In this document: piece by piece, positions 42,587-53,297 of the stretch | Position numbering within the stretch: position 1 is the stretch's first letter | Layout of the letters: each line of letters opens with the position of its first letter | Assembly: GCF_907164915.1 (NCBI RefSeq) | Contig: NC_061863.1 | Span: forward strand, 35,747,382-35,811,381 | Reading direction: 5' to 3' | DNA length: 64,000 nucleotides | Origin: Impatiens glandulifera | Lineage: Eukaryota > Streptophyta > Magnoliopsida > Ericales > Balsaminaceae | Translations under genes and position numbers: made by a program | The notes under the pieces: model-generated | Database searches by the model: none | What the model was told of the DNA's origin: nothing | The model's input: only the letters and a program-made list of their open reading frames with translations

Positions 42587-43347
42587 TGTGATTACGTGCA
42601 TAAATTAAGGGGGGACATATTGTTCAAAACACAACTGAACAGACATGAAAGACAAAGGTCTTAATTTGTCCTAAAGATTTAGAGTTTGAGAAACACAGCT
42701 ACTTAGACGAACATCTACCTTAGCAGTTTCATCTTCATATGAAATTATTGTCTTGGTTATTCTAACCTACATGGTTAGAAGGATACGTCTAATAGACGTT
42801 AGACGTTTTTACGTCATGAGCAAGAGGATGCTCACGTCTAACCAGACACGCGTGTCTTACGTGATATTATTGCATAATTAGACGGATACGTCTAATAGAT
42901 TGATTTCAAAAAGGAGGTGAAAATGTGAAAAAGAGAATAAACGTCTAACTACTAGTGTAATTAGACTCTTCATCTTCTGGCTATTTGGACATCTGTCCTT
43001 TAATTATTTCTGCTCAAGTTCATTTTCCCGCCAAAGATCAAATCAGTTATTCCTCAAAAGAATTGAAGACACGTATCTCTCAATATGCAAGGAATGACTA
43101 ATATTTCTGACAACTTTTGCTTGTACACTTAGTATTAAACGTTTGGTTTCATGCAAACATTAAATGTTGCGTTTATTGGGAACAGACCTTTGAATTTCTT
43201 GACGGTAGGAGTAATCATTAGTTATTTTCTGCATGATTAAACCTTGATATTTATAGGGTTATTAACTCTAAAAGATAGGAGATCTTCGAAATCAATCTTT
43301 CTCTCTTTAGAACTCGAATCGTCCAAACCCTTATTCATCAAATCGAA
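42587..43347 (+). other. C4 spacer with TTAGACG palindromes
   Basis: Non-coding. Between 42785 and 42965 there are scattered TCTAATAGACG, TTAGACGTTTTTACGTC and ATTAGACGGATACGTCTAAT units outside any LTR. The part before 43348 may be a promoter (TGATATTTATAGG at about 43237-43249, CT-rich leader). Confidence 0.6.
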
Positions 43348-44106
43348 ATGTCGTCTCTCCGTCCAAAATCGATTCAAGTGGATTTTAAATCCTTATCCAC
43401 TTTCCAATCTCCGGGAATGCATAGGATGTTTGAGTCTCTAAAAGCCTCCGGGCTTAGAAAGTTCCTCTCTCCTCATGAACTTTATCACGAACAATTAGTC
43501 AATGAATTTTTCGAAACCGCTAGCTTTTATCAGGATAAGGTTATTGCTAGGGCCGTGATGGGCCAGATGATCTGCATCACCGAAGAGTCTTTCGGTACGT
43601 TTTTCCAACTTCCAAAAGTAGGTATCGATGAGTTCTCAACCACTCCACCTGATCTAATGATTACAATGATGAAAGTCTTTTCCGATTCCCCTCATGTAGA
43701 CATTCATGGAAAGAAAAACCTCCTGAAGGTTGAATATGCTCTTTTAAGCGATATCATATCGAAATCTCTTCTCTCTAAAGAGTCTTCTTACAAGTATTGT
43801 ACGAAGGTTTTTCAGATAATGATGGCCATCACCAGGGGTGTTCCTGTCAACTAGACAAGCTTTCTCTTCGAAAATCTTGTCATAATGGTTGTTGCTTGGA
43901 AGAAAATTTTTGGCTTTGATGGTCCTCTCAGTTTTCTTCTTTGTTTCCTTCTAAATGAACCCGGTAAGAGTTTTCCCCTTCCTTCTAAAATTCTGAATTT
44001 CCAGAAGGTTGTCGATTACGTTCAAAGGGTGGAGACGCTTAAGTCCAAGAAAAGGAAAAGAGAAGACTCCAACTCCCCTCTAACCGCAGTCTTAGAGATT
44101 TCTTAG
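43348..44106 (+). pseudogene. C4 T32-like accessory protein, one stop
   Basis: The ATG at 43348 gives MSSLRPKSIQVDFKSLSTF. Motifs are SGLRKFL, MGQMICITEESFGTFFQLP, VEYALLSDIISKS and IMMAITRGVPVN. The following Trp codon is a TAG (43852). The frame continues to 44106 with a basic KSKKRKREDSN end. Total length is about 250 codons. It is the only accessory gene in C4 and lies next to the polypurine tract, so this element has one T32-like gene where E1 and M2 have three. Confidence 0.8.
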
Positions 44107-44408
44107 GTTGAAGTCTAGCCTTCCCAGAGTTAAGATTAGGAAGAAGAAGATTTCAATAGAAATTATCTTCATTTAAGATGAAAGTTTTTGAAACATGTGT
44201 TTTTAATGTTTTGATGTTAACTTATTTTGGTTATTTTTTAGAACAAGTTTTTGTGTGTTTCTTCTGAAAACACTCACGTTTGGTTGTTTATTAACATGAA
44301 ATTTTCGTATGCTGAATTTGCATGTAAAGTTTAGTTTATTTATATGATGAATGCATATTTTGGTATATGTATGCATGTCTCCAATTTCTTCATCAAAAAC
44401 GGGGAAAT
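44107..44408 (+). other. C4 3' untranslated region and polypurine tract
   Basis: AT-rich and non-coding, ending in AAAAACGGGGAAAT directly before the LTR start TGTTGGGTC (44409). Confidence 0.75.
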
Positions 44409-44570
44409 TGTTGGGTCAAATTATTTTAACTAAGTGTTGAAATAATTAATCATTGAGATTTTGATGATGAAATAACTTACGAGTTTTGATGCAGGTGTAT
44501 TGAAATCATATTTTATAAGACTTGGCTCTAATGAGGATCATTAGACCGATTTTGGCATTAGATGCATATA

Positions 44571-45695
44571 ATTAGACGTACAGTCTAACTCATCGGAGTT
44601 AGACGTGTAGTCTAATGAATGCATAGAATTAGACGTAAAGTCTAACTCATCAGAGTTAGACGTGTAGTCTAATGAATGCATGAAATTAAACGTACAGTCT
44701 AACTCATCAGAGTTAGACGTGTAGTCTAATGAATGCATAGAATTAGACGTACAGTGTAACTCATCGGAGTTAGACGTATAGTCTAATGAATGCATAGAAT
44801 TAGACGTACAGTCTAACTCATCCGAGTTAGACGTGTAGTCTAATGAATGCATAGAATTAGACGTACAGTCTAACAGATCGGAGTTAGACGTGTAGTCTAA
44901 TGAATGCATGGAATTAGACGTACAGTCTAACTCATCGGAGTTAGACGTGTAGTCTAATGAATGCATAGAATTAGACGTATAGTCTAACTTATCGGAGTTA
45001 GACGTATAGTCTAATGAATGTATATAATTGACATAAGTTTAATATACACGGAATTAGACGTAAGTCTAATATACACGGAATTAGACGTAAGTCTAATATA
45101 CACGGAATTAGACGTAAGTCTAATGTGTTCGGAATTAGACGTACATTCTAACTCAGCGGAGTTAAACGTGTAGTCTAATAGACTTGTAATTAGACGGATG
45201 GTCTAATAGATATTCAGAATTAGACGTGTAGTCTAACTCAGTGAAGTTGGACGTAATGATCGGAATTAGACGTACAGTCTAACTCATCGGTGTTAGACGT
45301 GTAGTCTAATATATTTGCAATTAGACGGATAGTCTAATTTGTGCGGAATTAGACGTGCAGTCTAACTTAGTGGAGTTAGACGTGCAGTCTAATAGAAAGT
45401 GAAACTTAGACGTGAGTCTAACTCCTTCAGACAAGTCTGAGGTAGAACCGGAATTAGACGTGTAGTCTAACTCAGTGGAGTTAGACGTACAGTCTAATGG
45501 TTATTGGATAATTAGACGTGTAGTCTAATTAATTGAAAGTTACACGTGAGTCTAACTCCTTCAGACAAGTCTGAGGTAGAACCAGAATTAGACGTGCAGT
45601 CTAACTCAGTGGAGTTAGACGTGCAGTCTAATGGTTATAGTAATTAGACGTGAGTCTAATTCTATTAGACCAGGCGGTCTAATAGACGTTATTAT
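44571..45695 (+). repeat. TTAGAC palindrome array, 57-bp unit then longer blocks
   Basis: From 44571 to about 45020 the unit is 57 bp: ATTAGACGTACAGTCTAAC, TCATCGGAG, TTAGACGTGTAGTCTAATG, AATGCATAGA. CATCG/CATCA anchors at 44591, 44648 and 44705 fix the period. Further right are ATACACGGAATTAGACGTAA units and two long blocks with CCTTCAGACAAGTCTGAGG, like those of S2. Confidence 0.9.
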
Positions 45696-46369
45696 TAGAA
45701 GAAGATGTTTGATTTCATTAGACAGATTTTCAGAATCCGTCTAACTGAAATACGTCTAATGTTTAGCTTAAGTAGTTTGCTTGAAGCTAGCATTTTACCT
45801 ACCCACGTGTTATAGCTGTACCTTACTCCTGATCCACTTTCTAGTGAAGATCAGCTATATATAACCAACCAAGGAATGCTACGTAAGACAATTTTCCTCA
45901 CATTACTTGTTTTGCAGGTACATCCCATATGGAATATTCGGCGCACTACCAGTGATGTACGGCCACGATCCTTGTGCTCAAAACCTGTTGTGTACAATAT
46001 AGACTTTCCAATGGAAGAGTGTCACGTATCATTCTAAAAAGATTCGATCGTTAGCTCCTGCTCAGTATTTAACAAATCTAAAGAACAACGGACATTCTGC
46101 CTTACGAACAGCATCATACAACGAACAAGCAATCGGATTTTACAGAGATAAATTTTTCGATCATCTTGTTTACTGAATTTAAGTCTTTGAATATTCATAC
46201 TGTGAAGCTACTTTCAGATTATACTGTGTGTGAATCAAGAGAGAGCTAGAATCAAAACACCTTTAGCTGAGTGATATTCTTCATCTTGTAATTGAACATA
46301 AAGTGTTCTGTTCAATAGTGAGCTAAGTGTGTGTAAATTGTATTTGATTCGAATCATATTATAGTGAAT

Positions 46370-46434
46370 CCTTCTGGTGGTTGGAAGAAGGGGTGACGTA
46401 GGAGAGTTTCTCCGAACAACCATAAACAAACTGC
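46370..46434 (+). promoter_or_regulatory. Conserved LTR hairpin block (C4)
   Basis: Stem CCTTCT/AGAAGG, GGGTGACGTAGGAG, then TCTCCGAACAACCATAAACAA. About 300 nt downstream of TATTTAA. Confidence 0.8.
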
Positions 46435-46647
46435 TGTATTCTTTTTTTTCTGTCATCTTTTCATATTTCATCTTGTGCTTCAAACCCAAGTAAACAAATC
46501 CTCCTTGAATTTGTTTCAAGTGTTTACAAGTGTTTGTGTAGAATAGAAAGCGAATTAAATCCTTAACAGTATTTCTTTCAAACCATTTTTCATAAGCGTT
46601 CATCCATAGCCAGACCCCCGTCTCTATCGATAAAGCCGATCCTATCA

Positions 46648-46938
46648 AACTTCATATCGATTTACTAATTTGACCGGTTGACTGATCCTACCATCGAGGA
46701 GAGGAAACCGATTTTTAAGGAAGAATTCACTGATCCTGAATTTGAGCCGAACCAGTCTTCTACTAAAACTTATAGGATTGATTAATTTAGGAGTTCCAGT
46801 TTATGTCGCTTCTATGATATCGGTTGACCAGCCAATTTGAAAATGTGTCCGCTCCCGGCTTTTCCTGCACAAAAGATTGAGTTTGATTAAGTTCTTTAGA
46901 TAGATTACTTATTAATTAACTATCTAATTTATCTAACA
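46648..46938 (-). repeat. M2 3' LTR, truncated
   Basis: 291 bp ending TTTATCTAACA, then ATTTCTCCCTTTTTGATTAT (complement of the polypurine tract). It matches 57747-58041. Confidence 0.85.
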
Positions 46939-47275
46939 ATTTCTCCCTTTTTGATTATTTAAGTTTAATATTCAAAACCCTGCAATTGTTGACCGGTTTT
47001 TAAAGAACTTATATTTATTGGCCGGTTGAAAATGTTTAGGAGAAAGTTTTGAGAAAAATTTTGTATGGAAAATTTTGTATTAAAATTTTTGTATATCTAG
47101 CAATTTCTCCCTTTTTGAATATTTAAGTTAAATATTGAAAACCCTGTATTTTTTAAATTAAAGCTAGATCATTAACTTCTCAAAAGTATTCTTAGATTTC
47201 AAGAAAAATATTCATAAGTTTCCAAAATAGTAGTATTCATAAATAATAAAGTAAGCATAAAGATAGAGGTTGTGG

Positions 47276-50233
47276 TTAGTGGCTCCCTTCATCCTCTTTG
47301 TTGATCATGTCGGTGAAGTAACGTGTTGCGAAGCCCCTTCCCGGTGCAGTAGGATCGAAGTCTGTCCAGGAGCCACTTGCCGATTAACCAGGAAAGTCGA
47401 CTGACCTTGAGGGTATTGTCGTTTGAACAGGAATATTGAATACGGGATTTCTTTGACTTTAAACAACATTGTCAACCGAATCTCCATAGGTTCCTCGGTC
47501 TAATCGGGCACTAGAAGGAAAGGATTGAATTGGTACTGTTGGATCGGTTGATTTGTCGCTCTGGATCGAACTTTTCTTTTATTCAAGGTTTCACCATCCT
47601 ACTCTTCTTCTTCCTCACGATTCAAGTTTTCTAAGCCATTGGTGGGATTTACAACCGATGGAGCAATTCCTGGTTCGTTTTGAGCTTCTGCTGCCGACTC
47701 TTGGGCCCTCTTTGTTTTATTAGTTTGTGCTCTTGTTTTCTTAGCAATCGGAAAAGGAGATTTATGTCTTTCTTTATTTACTTGTTCTTGAATAAGTTCA
47801 TGCTAAAATTTTCGAGCCGTTTGCTCGTTATCATGCTCAGCTGCCTTGGATTTTGCATCTTCATCAGCTTGAAGCTGTCGGACAGCCTCTTCATCCAATC
47901 TCATTCTTTCTTCGTTGGCAACCTCCCGGTTCTTTATCAGCTCATACAGCTGTAAAGACATAAGTTGCACCGATGAGAGAGTTTGAGAGGTTACCTCTTC
48001 AACATGTATAAGCTTAATGTCGGTGGAACCGGCCCTAGCCTCCATGGATGCCTGCTAAGGAGCCATGGAGTTTCGAATCATTTCCTCCATGATAGACTTC
48101 ATGCGTTCTTCCGAAAATGGAACATCCGAGCCGACTAATTGAGGTTGCACCGGAGGCGGAGAATCGGATCGAAGAGATAGTTCTGTTCTAGTCGGTTTAT
48201 GAAAACTCTCTTCTCTTGACTTACTTCGGTTAGAAGACTTACCCAATGGAGTCTTGGCCAATTCATTGGTGAACGGAGAAGTAGTTGCCCCATCTCATTT
48301 CTCTTCATTATCTTGTGGAGATTTGATCGAAGGTTCCGGTTGACTAGTTTGAGATGGAGCCCCTACTTGTTTAGAGGATTGGCCGACCTTGAAGCGCGAT
48401 TTCTTAGGTTGTTTTTCTTTTCGGTGAGCATCTTCTTCTTCAACCGGAATGGATTTAGGCGGTTCTTCATCCATTTCGGTCGTTTCTTCACACTTGGATA
48501 TTTCGACGATTAAGTTTTCTTTGACTATTTTCAAGGTATCAAACACGATCTTATCCACGTCGGCTACTTCACCGTAAATAATATCCTCTTCTCCTTTATC
48601 AATAACTGAGGACATCACCTTCAACTTACCATTTGCCTCAACCAGGTTCGTTCTTGTCATAACAAACGGTATAAATGTGGTTTTAGGAAGATTGAGCACG
48701 GATTCTTCCAGTGACACTAAAGTCAACCACTTACTTTCTTCAGTACAATAATAAGAGTCGGATATGGCATTTGCTCTTTCTTCAACCATTTTGAGACCAT
48801 TGTCTATAATCTTCTTTGCTTCAGCATCAGCCATGCAAGAATCCGGTGTTTTAACAAAATTCGGAATGATTGAATCGGCCACCTTTTCTAGAATAAGATT
48901 TTCGGTTGGAGTGATTGAAATGGTTTCCCCATTTATTAGACCGGTTGAACCTTTCCCGGTATGACCTCTTTCATGCACTGGAGTTTGCTCAGCTGTAATT
49001 CATTCTTCATTTAATCCGGCCGACTTATTGGCCTCATCAATAGAGCCTGCCTGGTCAGTTTCAGCATTTTGACCTGTAACATCAAGTTTACTAGTCACAT
49101 TGGTTTCAGCCAACCGATTGACTTCCTCCAACACGTCGATAATAATTTCTGAAACTCTCGGTTGAGCCTCTAAACCCGCAGTCTCAACTGGTTTTTTAAT
49201 AGAATCCCTAGGCGCAGGAGTAGCAGTTGAGATAGGGATATTTACCTCAGGGATAGAAGTTTCTTTGGATCTGGATCGGCTAGCCGCGCTGGCCATAGAC
49301 TCGGCACGAGTTTGAGGAATGACAGGTTCGGGAGTAGACTCGACAAGAGTCTAGATGTTGATGAGAGTGGCCTCGCGGTTTTCCGGTCTGGAGGGTATGA
49401 GGGCGGTTTCTATTACTTCGTTGTCGGGTTCTTCGGCAGCCGACTTCACAGTCACCGGTCTTTTTCCTTTCTTGATTTTCTCCTTCGTTTCTTTCACCTT
49501 AGTCTCCTTATCCTTCATCACTTTAGCCTTATCGCCTCTAACAATACTTTCCTCGATATTGGCCCAATTTAAAATCTTACTATTAGAAAGAATGATACTT
49601 GGACCGGTTGGGATGTTAAGATGAAGTAGAATCTTACCAATCTGCATATCGTAGCCCAAGGACCAGTTGGTCTTGGGAGATATCATCTCACATAGGATGT
49701 ATAAAAGAATGTTCTCCTAGTTAATTCGGTCACCTAGAAGAATATCGACTATCATCTCGAATTTTGTTCGGGTGATGCTGTCAAATTACCTTCCCTGGCC
49801 TGAACTTACTTGAAAACGATGTCGCACAAAAACCGAAACTCGAACCGCAGGTTGATTTCTTCCCGGTTAGCTCCACCGGTTCACTAGTATTAGAAACCAT
49901 CATCTGGATGTCTGGGGCTACATCTTCTGATAGTTAAGTGTTAAAATCATGCCCCTCCGTTGGAAGATGAATAGCCTCGGCGAAGATCTCTTCCGATAGT
50001 TCAATCTTTTCCCCGACCACCTCCGTATGAATAACTTTCTTCTTGATCTCGACGTTCTTGAAGAACTCCTTAACAGCATTCTGATAGACTATGAATGGCC
50101 CATCAAGAAAATTTTACAGCCCCGATTTCTTTACAAATTCCATAACCTTTTGAACATCCGTGGATCCATTGTTCTTGATGTCTTCGAAATCAACCTGAAC
50201 AATGTGAACAAATAGTGCATTATCTCGTCCCAT
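47276..50233 (-). pseudogene. M2 ORFc, long T32-like protein, decayed
   Basis: The ATG at 50233 gives MGRDNALFVHIVQVDFEDIK, then VMEFVKKSGL and a stop. Downstream blocks are SLGYDMQIGKILLHLNIP (end of the T32-like domain), a basic KETKEKIKKGKRP stretch, acidic and Ser-rich blocks (SIPVEEEDAHRKEKQPKKSR), coiled coil (EERMRLDEEAVRQLQADEDA) and FTDMINKEDEGSH at the end. Order and composition match E1 ORFc. The promoter has a TATA box at 50317-50324 and an E2F-like site at 50387-50394. Confidence 0.7.
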
Positions 50234-50316
50234 GATGAAATCTGGAAGTTTGAAAAGCTTTGGTAGAGAGAGATTAAAAAATGATAATGTGTGTTTAAAA
50301 AAAGTGTACAAATGCC

Positions 50317-50324
50317 TTTATATA
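50317..50324 (-). promoter_or_regulatory. TATA box of M2 ORFc
   Basis: The minus strand reads CATATATAAAGG, about 85-90 nt upstream of the ATG at 50233. Confidence 0.7.
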
Positions 50325-50386
50325 TGATGAGTGTGACGGTTGAGTTACCATACTGTCACACCTTATTGTACGGTTGTCATGAAAGG

Positions 50387-50394
50387 GCGCCAAA
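50387..50394 (-). promoter_or_regulatory. E2F-like site upstream of M2 ORFc
   Basis: The minus strand reads TTTGGCGC within AAATTTGGCGCCC, preceded by TTTTGGAGGGAAA and several TTTACCGCC elements (50410-50455). The set parallels E1 at 32680-32762. Confidence 0.55.
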
Positions 50395-50660
50395 TTTTCC
50401 CTCCAAAATAAAGGCGGTAAAAGTTGGCGGTAAATTTAGGCGGTATCTTTTGGTGGTAAGGTAAATAAAGTCTGTGTGGTAAATTTGTAACGGTTTGAAA
50501 TAGAACCGAAAAGAATAAATACATTTAATAAAAACATCTAAGTTAAAAATATTACAATCATATAGCGGTCACGTTTGAAAATGCAGCAACTAGTAATAAA
50601 ACAGAGCAACCGGTTTTTCATCAAATACAGGTACATAAAAAAAATACATAAAAGATAATC

Positions 50661-51367
50661 TTAACGTCTGACATCTTCCCTCTCAATCCAACTCTCCACG
50701 GATTCCCTAGTCAGCATGTTGGTCGGGCTCACAGGTGATCCCGACCGATGTGGGGGTCGCGATCCTGAAAGAGTCGAATAAGCTGAGGAATGTAACCGAT
50801 CCTCCTTCGAGGAGACATGATCATCATCTTCAAGTTTTCGAAGATGATTGAGGACTAGTTGATTGGGGTGTTTAAGATAATAGAAACCATCATATCATAG
50901 ACTTTTCTTGTGTAGAACTGATTAGGTATCTGGAACAAGATAGATTTGTTGATTATATCATGAAGAATTTGAATGTGTGAGCTCAGGTTGGATTTCATAC
51001 TGTGATTATTGACCGGTCTTAGGGAGTTAGAGAAGAAGAATGAAAATTCTTCGTTTGTATTTATGAGAGGGAGGGAGAAATCCGAAAATCCTTCGAATGG
51101 TAGATCGAAGAACTCTTAGAAAGTTTCTTCATTAAGATGGATGATACCTCCTCTTGTGAAAGATGCGTTTGTACCATCCACCATGACGGCGTAAATAAAG
51201 AAGTCGGTCATATCCCTTTCTAGGAGAAAGTAAGAACCTTCGAGAAATTTTCTTAAGCCAAATTGCTCAAGAGGTTCAAAGACTACTTTCCTCATTTCGT
51301 TGTCATGAGAAGACAAGACCGAGTCAAAGTTAACAACAAGGGATGTTCGAAGAGCTGATTGAGACAT
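50661..51367 (-). pseudogene. M2 ORFb, T32-like accessory protein, decayed
   Basis: The ATG at 51367 gives MSQSALRTSLVVNFDSVLSS. Then FGLRKFL, GGIIHLNEETF, a stop, EFFDLPFEGFSDF, IQILHDIINKSI, MMVSIILNTPIN, a stop (Trp), and GYIPQLIRLF. The end SWIEREDVRR needs a frame change. It aligns with intact E1 ORFb over its length. TATA box at 51455-51462. Confidence 0.8.
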
Positions 51368-51454
51368 GATGAAGATATGAAGTAGAAAGGAGATCTGAGT
51401 TTAAAGAGATACTCAAATCAATGATTTTGTGGCTTGAATGGAGGATACTTGCTC

Positions 51455-51462
51455 TTTAAATA
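51455..51462 (-). promoter_or_regulatory. TATA-like box of M2 ORFb
   Basis: The minus strand reads CCTATTTAAAGAGC, about 90 nt upstream of the ATG at 51367. Confidence 0.6.
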
Positions 51463-51781
51463 GGAGGTCGGCTTTGAAGTCATTTAAGATTTTCATTAAA
51501 TGGGGAATCTGTCCGTTATGAAGTGTCTTGTCTGATTTACCAAAAAGGTTACTTTTTGAGACTTGAGGAGGAGTTACCTTTTCAGAAGAATATCTTGGGA
51601 AGGTGCAAGGACGACTGACAAAGTAATGGGTCAAATTTTAAAACGCATGCTTGTGAATATTTTTGAAAACTGACCGATATTTTGAGATGACCGATTTTTA
51701 TAGGAGAAGCGACCTAAGAATATGCCCAGTTGAAAAATAAGATGAATAAAGTAGATTCATTAAATATAAGTCGATGGTTCA

Positions 51782-52519
51782 TTATTTGGGGGGTCCAAGA
51801 GCTGGGTTTCTTCTGATTCTTGCTTTGTTCACATGGTCGATATTTGCGTGGATTATTTCCTTTGTTAATATTTGAATGGGATATAGAATGTCTCCTCAAC
51901 CGAGGAAGATATCGAGGTCGAAGAATAGACTGCACATCTAGGGAGCGTATCTGATCATTCTTCTATTTGAGGAGATCATCTTCTTCAGATTATTGAAGAT
52001 GATTCTAGACCAATTTATCAGAGGGCCTTCGGTTATAGAAACCATCATCTCGAAGACCTTCTGAGAATATGTATGAGTGTTTTTCTTTGCAAGAATACTC
52101 TTCCCAATGACCTCACTCAAAATTTGGAATTCACATTTAAGAGAGCTTTTGGCACCATAGGTGTCGATTGGAGACAAAATTCCGGAGAAATGATGGTGCA
52201 TCTCATCTATGAACATGGGTGAGAAAAAAAGGTCGGTGAAACCTTCAGTAGGTAGTTCGCAACTACGTGTGAAGTCTATCTCGCTGAAGACAAAGGATTG
52301 GTCTTAAATTTCGGCAAGGATGAGATCCTCCCGAATGACCTTGACAGAGCTAAAGAATTCAAGAACTACATCATAGTTTATGGCATTTCTGTCTTCTAGG
52401 AATGGTCTTAGACCGGTATACCCAATCTTCCGGAAATTTGTACAGATCTCAATGTCGTCACTTAGTGAAATTGATTCGAAGTCAGCTAGAAGGATTGTGT
52501 TTGAGAGAGAGCGAGACAT
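51782..52519 (-). pseudogene. M2 ORFa, T32-like accessory protein, decayed
   Basis: The ATG at 52519 gives MSRSLSNTILLADFESISLS. Then TGLRPFLEDRNA, VVLEFFSSVKV, CEFQILSEVIGKSILAKK, MVSITEGPLINWSRIIF and MIRYAP. The last part (QILTKEIIHANID) follows two stops. It ends near 51782. It matches E1 ORFa, including the opening LLADF-S. TATTTAATAA at 52578-52587 may be its TATA box. Confidence 0.8.
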
Positions 52520-52577
52520 TTTTAAAGAGTGGTTTCCTTGTGTTAAAAGAGTGTGATTTGAGAGTATAAAGGATATG

Positions 52578-52587
52578 TTATTAAATA
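52578..52587 (-). promoter_or_regulatory. TATA-like box of M2 ORFa
   Basis: The minus strand reads GGCTATTTAATAAC, about 60-70 nt upstream of the ATG at 52519. Confidence 0.5.
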
Positions 52588-52619
52588 GCCAAGGAATTGG
52601 TTTACACATCTAGTTACAA

Positions 52620-53297
52620 TCTAAGAATAGTTAGATATGAATGATGGTTATTCCAAAATAATTAATGATGAAAGCATGTTTGTTATATTTTCAAGAAATA
52701 CTATTTTAGTGAATATATCAGTCTTTCCTTTGAACAGTGATAGACAGTTTCATATTTCAAAGAATTATGTTCAAGCATATATAACAAATATTATACAGTT
52801 GTCCCATGTTGACTAGAGAATGAAGTTACTGAATCTACAGTGTAAGTAATCGATTGGATTTTGGTGACCAGTTTTATAGAGATAAGTTATTCCAATTCTG
52901 AAGAAATACTGCTTCCTCTTGAAGCAGGAAGTTATTAGGCGGTAGTTATTCAATTTAGAGATTAATCCATATGATATAACCGATTCACTTAGACCGCTCA
53001 ATTTATTTACAGTTGTTTCAGTAGAGTAATTTATCCGATATCAACAGGAAACAACTGTCTGGTTTTATATACTTTATATTCTTTCTTTTTGATCTTTTAT
53101 GTATACAATGAATGCATGTCAATGTCTGACCGATTTTTAAAGAGAATGCAAATATTTTTTTTTTTAAATCCATTCAGTTTTATAAGATGCCGAGAACATG
53201 ATTTGAGAAGCGGTAGCTATTCCCTGAAATCATGCCCGGTTTTTCATGAATGCAAGTCATGAGAAAACATTGTTTTTCTATAATCATGCAAGAACAT
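52620..53297. other. Spacer between M2 pol and ORFa
   Basis: AT-rich and non-coding, equivalent to 29790-30493 of E1. No other feature seen. Confidence 0.5.

Larger units (their letters stand above)
44409..46647 (+). repeat. C4 3' LTR, TTAGAC family
   Basis: TGTTGGGTCA to GATCCTATCA, 2239 bp, matching S2 in order and ends. The palindrome array is at 44571-45695, TATTTAA at 46066-46072 and the hairpin block from 46370. It abuts a truncated M2 LTR at 46648, so C4 was inserted in M2. Confidence 0.9.

Noticed and set aside
44541..44966. 141-codon minus ORF with a 19-residue repeat (MHSLDYTSNSDELDCTSNS)
   Set aside because: It is the reverse reading of the 57-bp LTR array. Because 57 is divisible by three the frame stays open. 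No promoter and no independent conservation.
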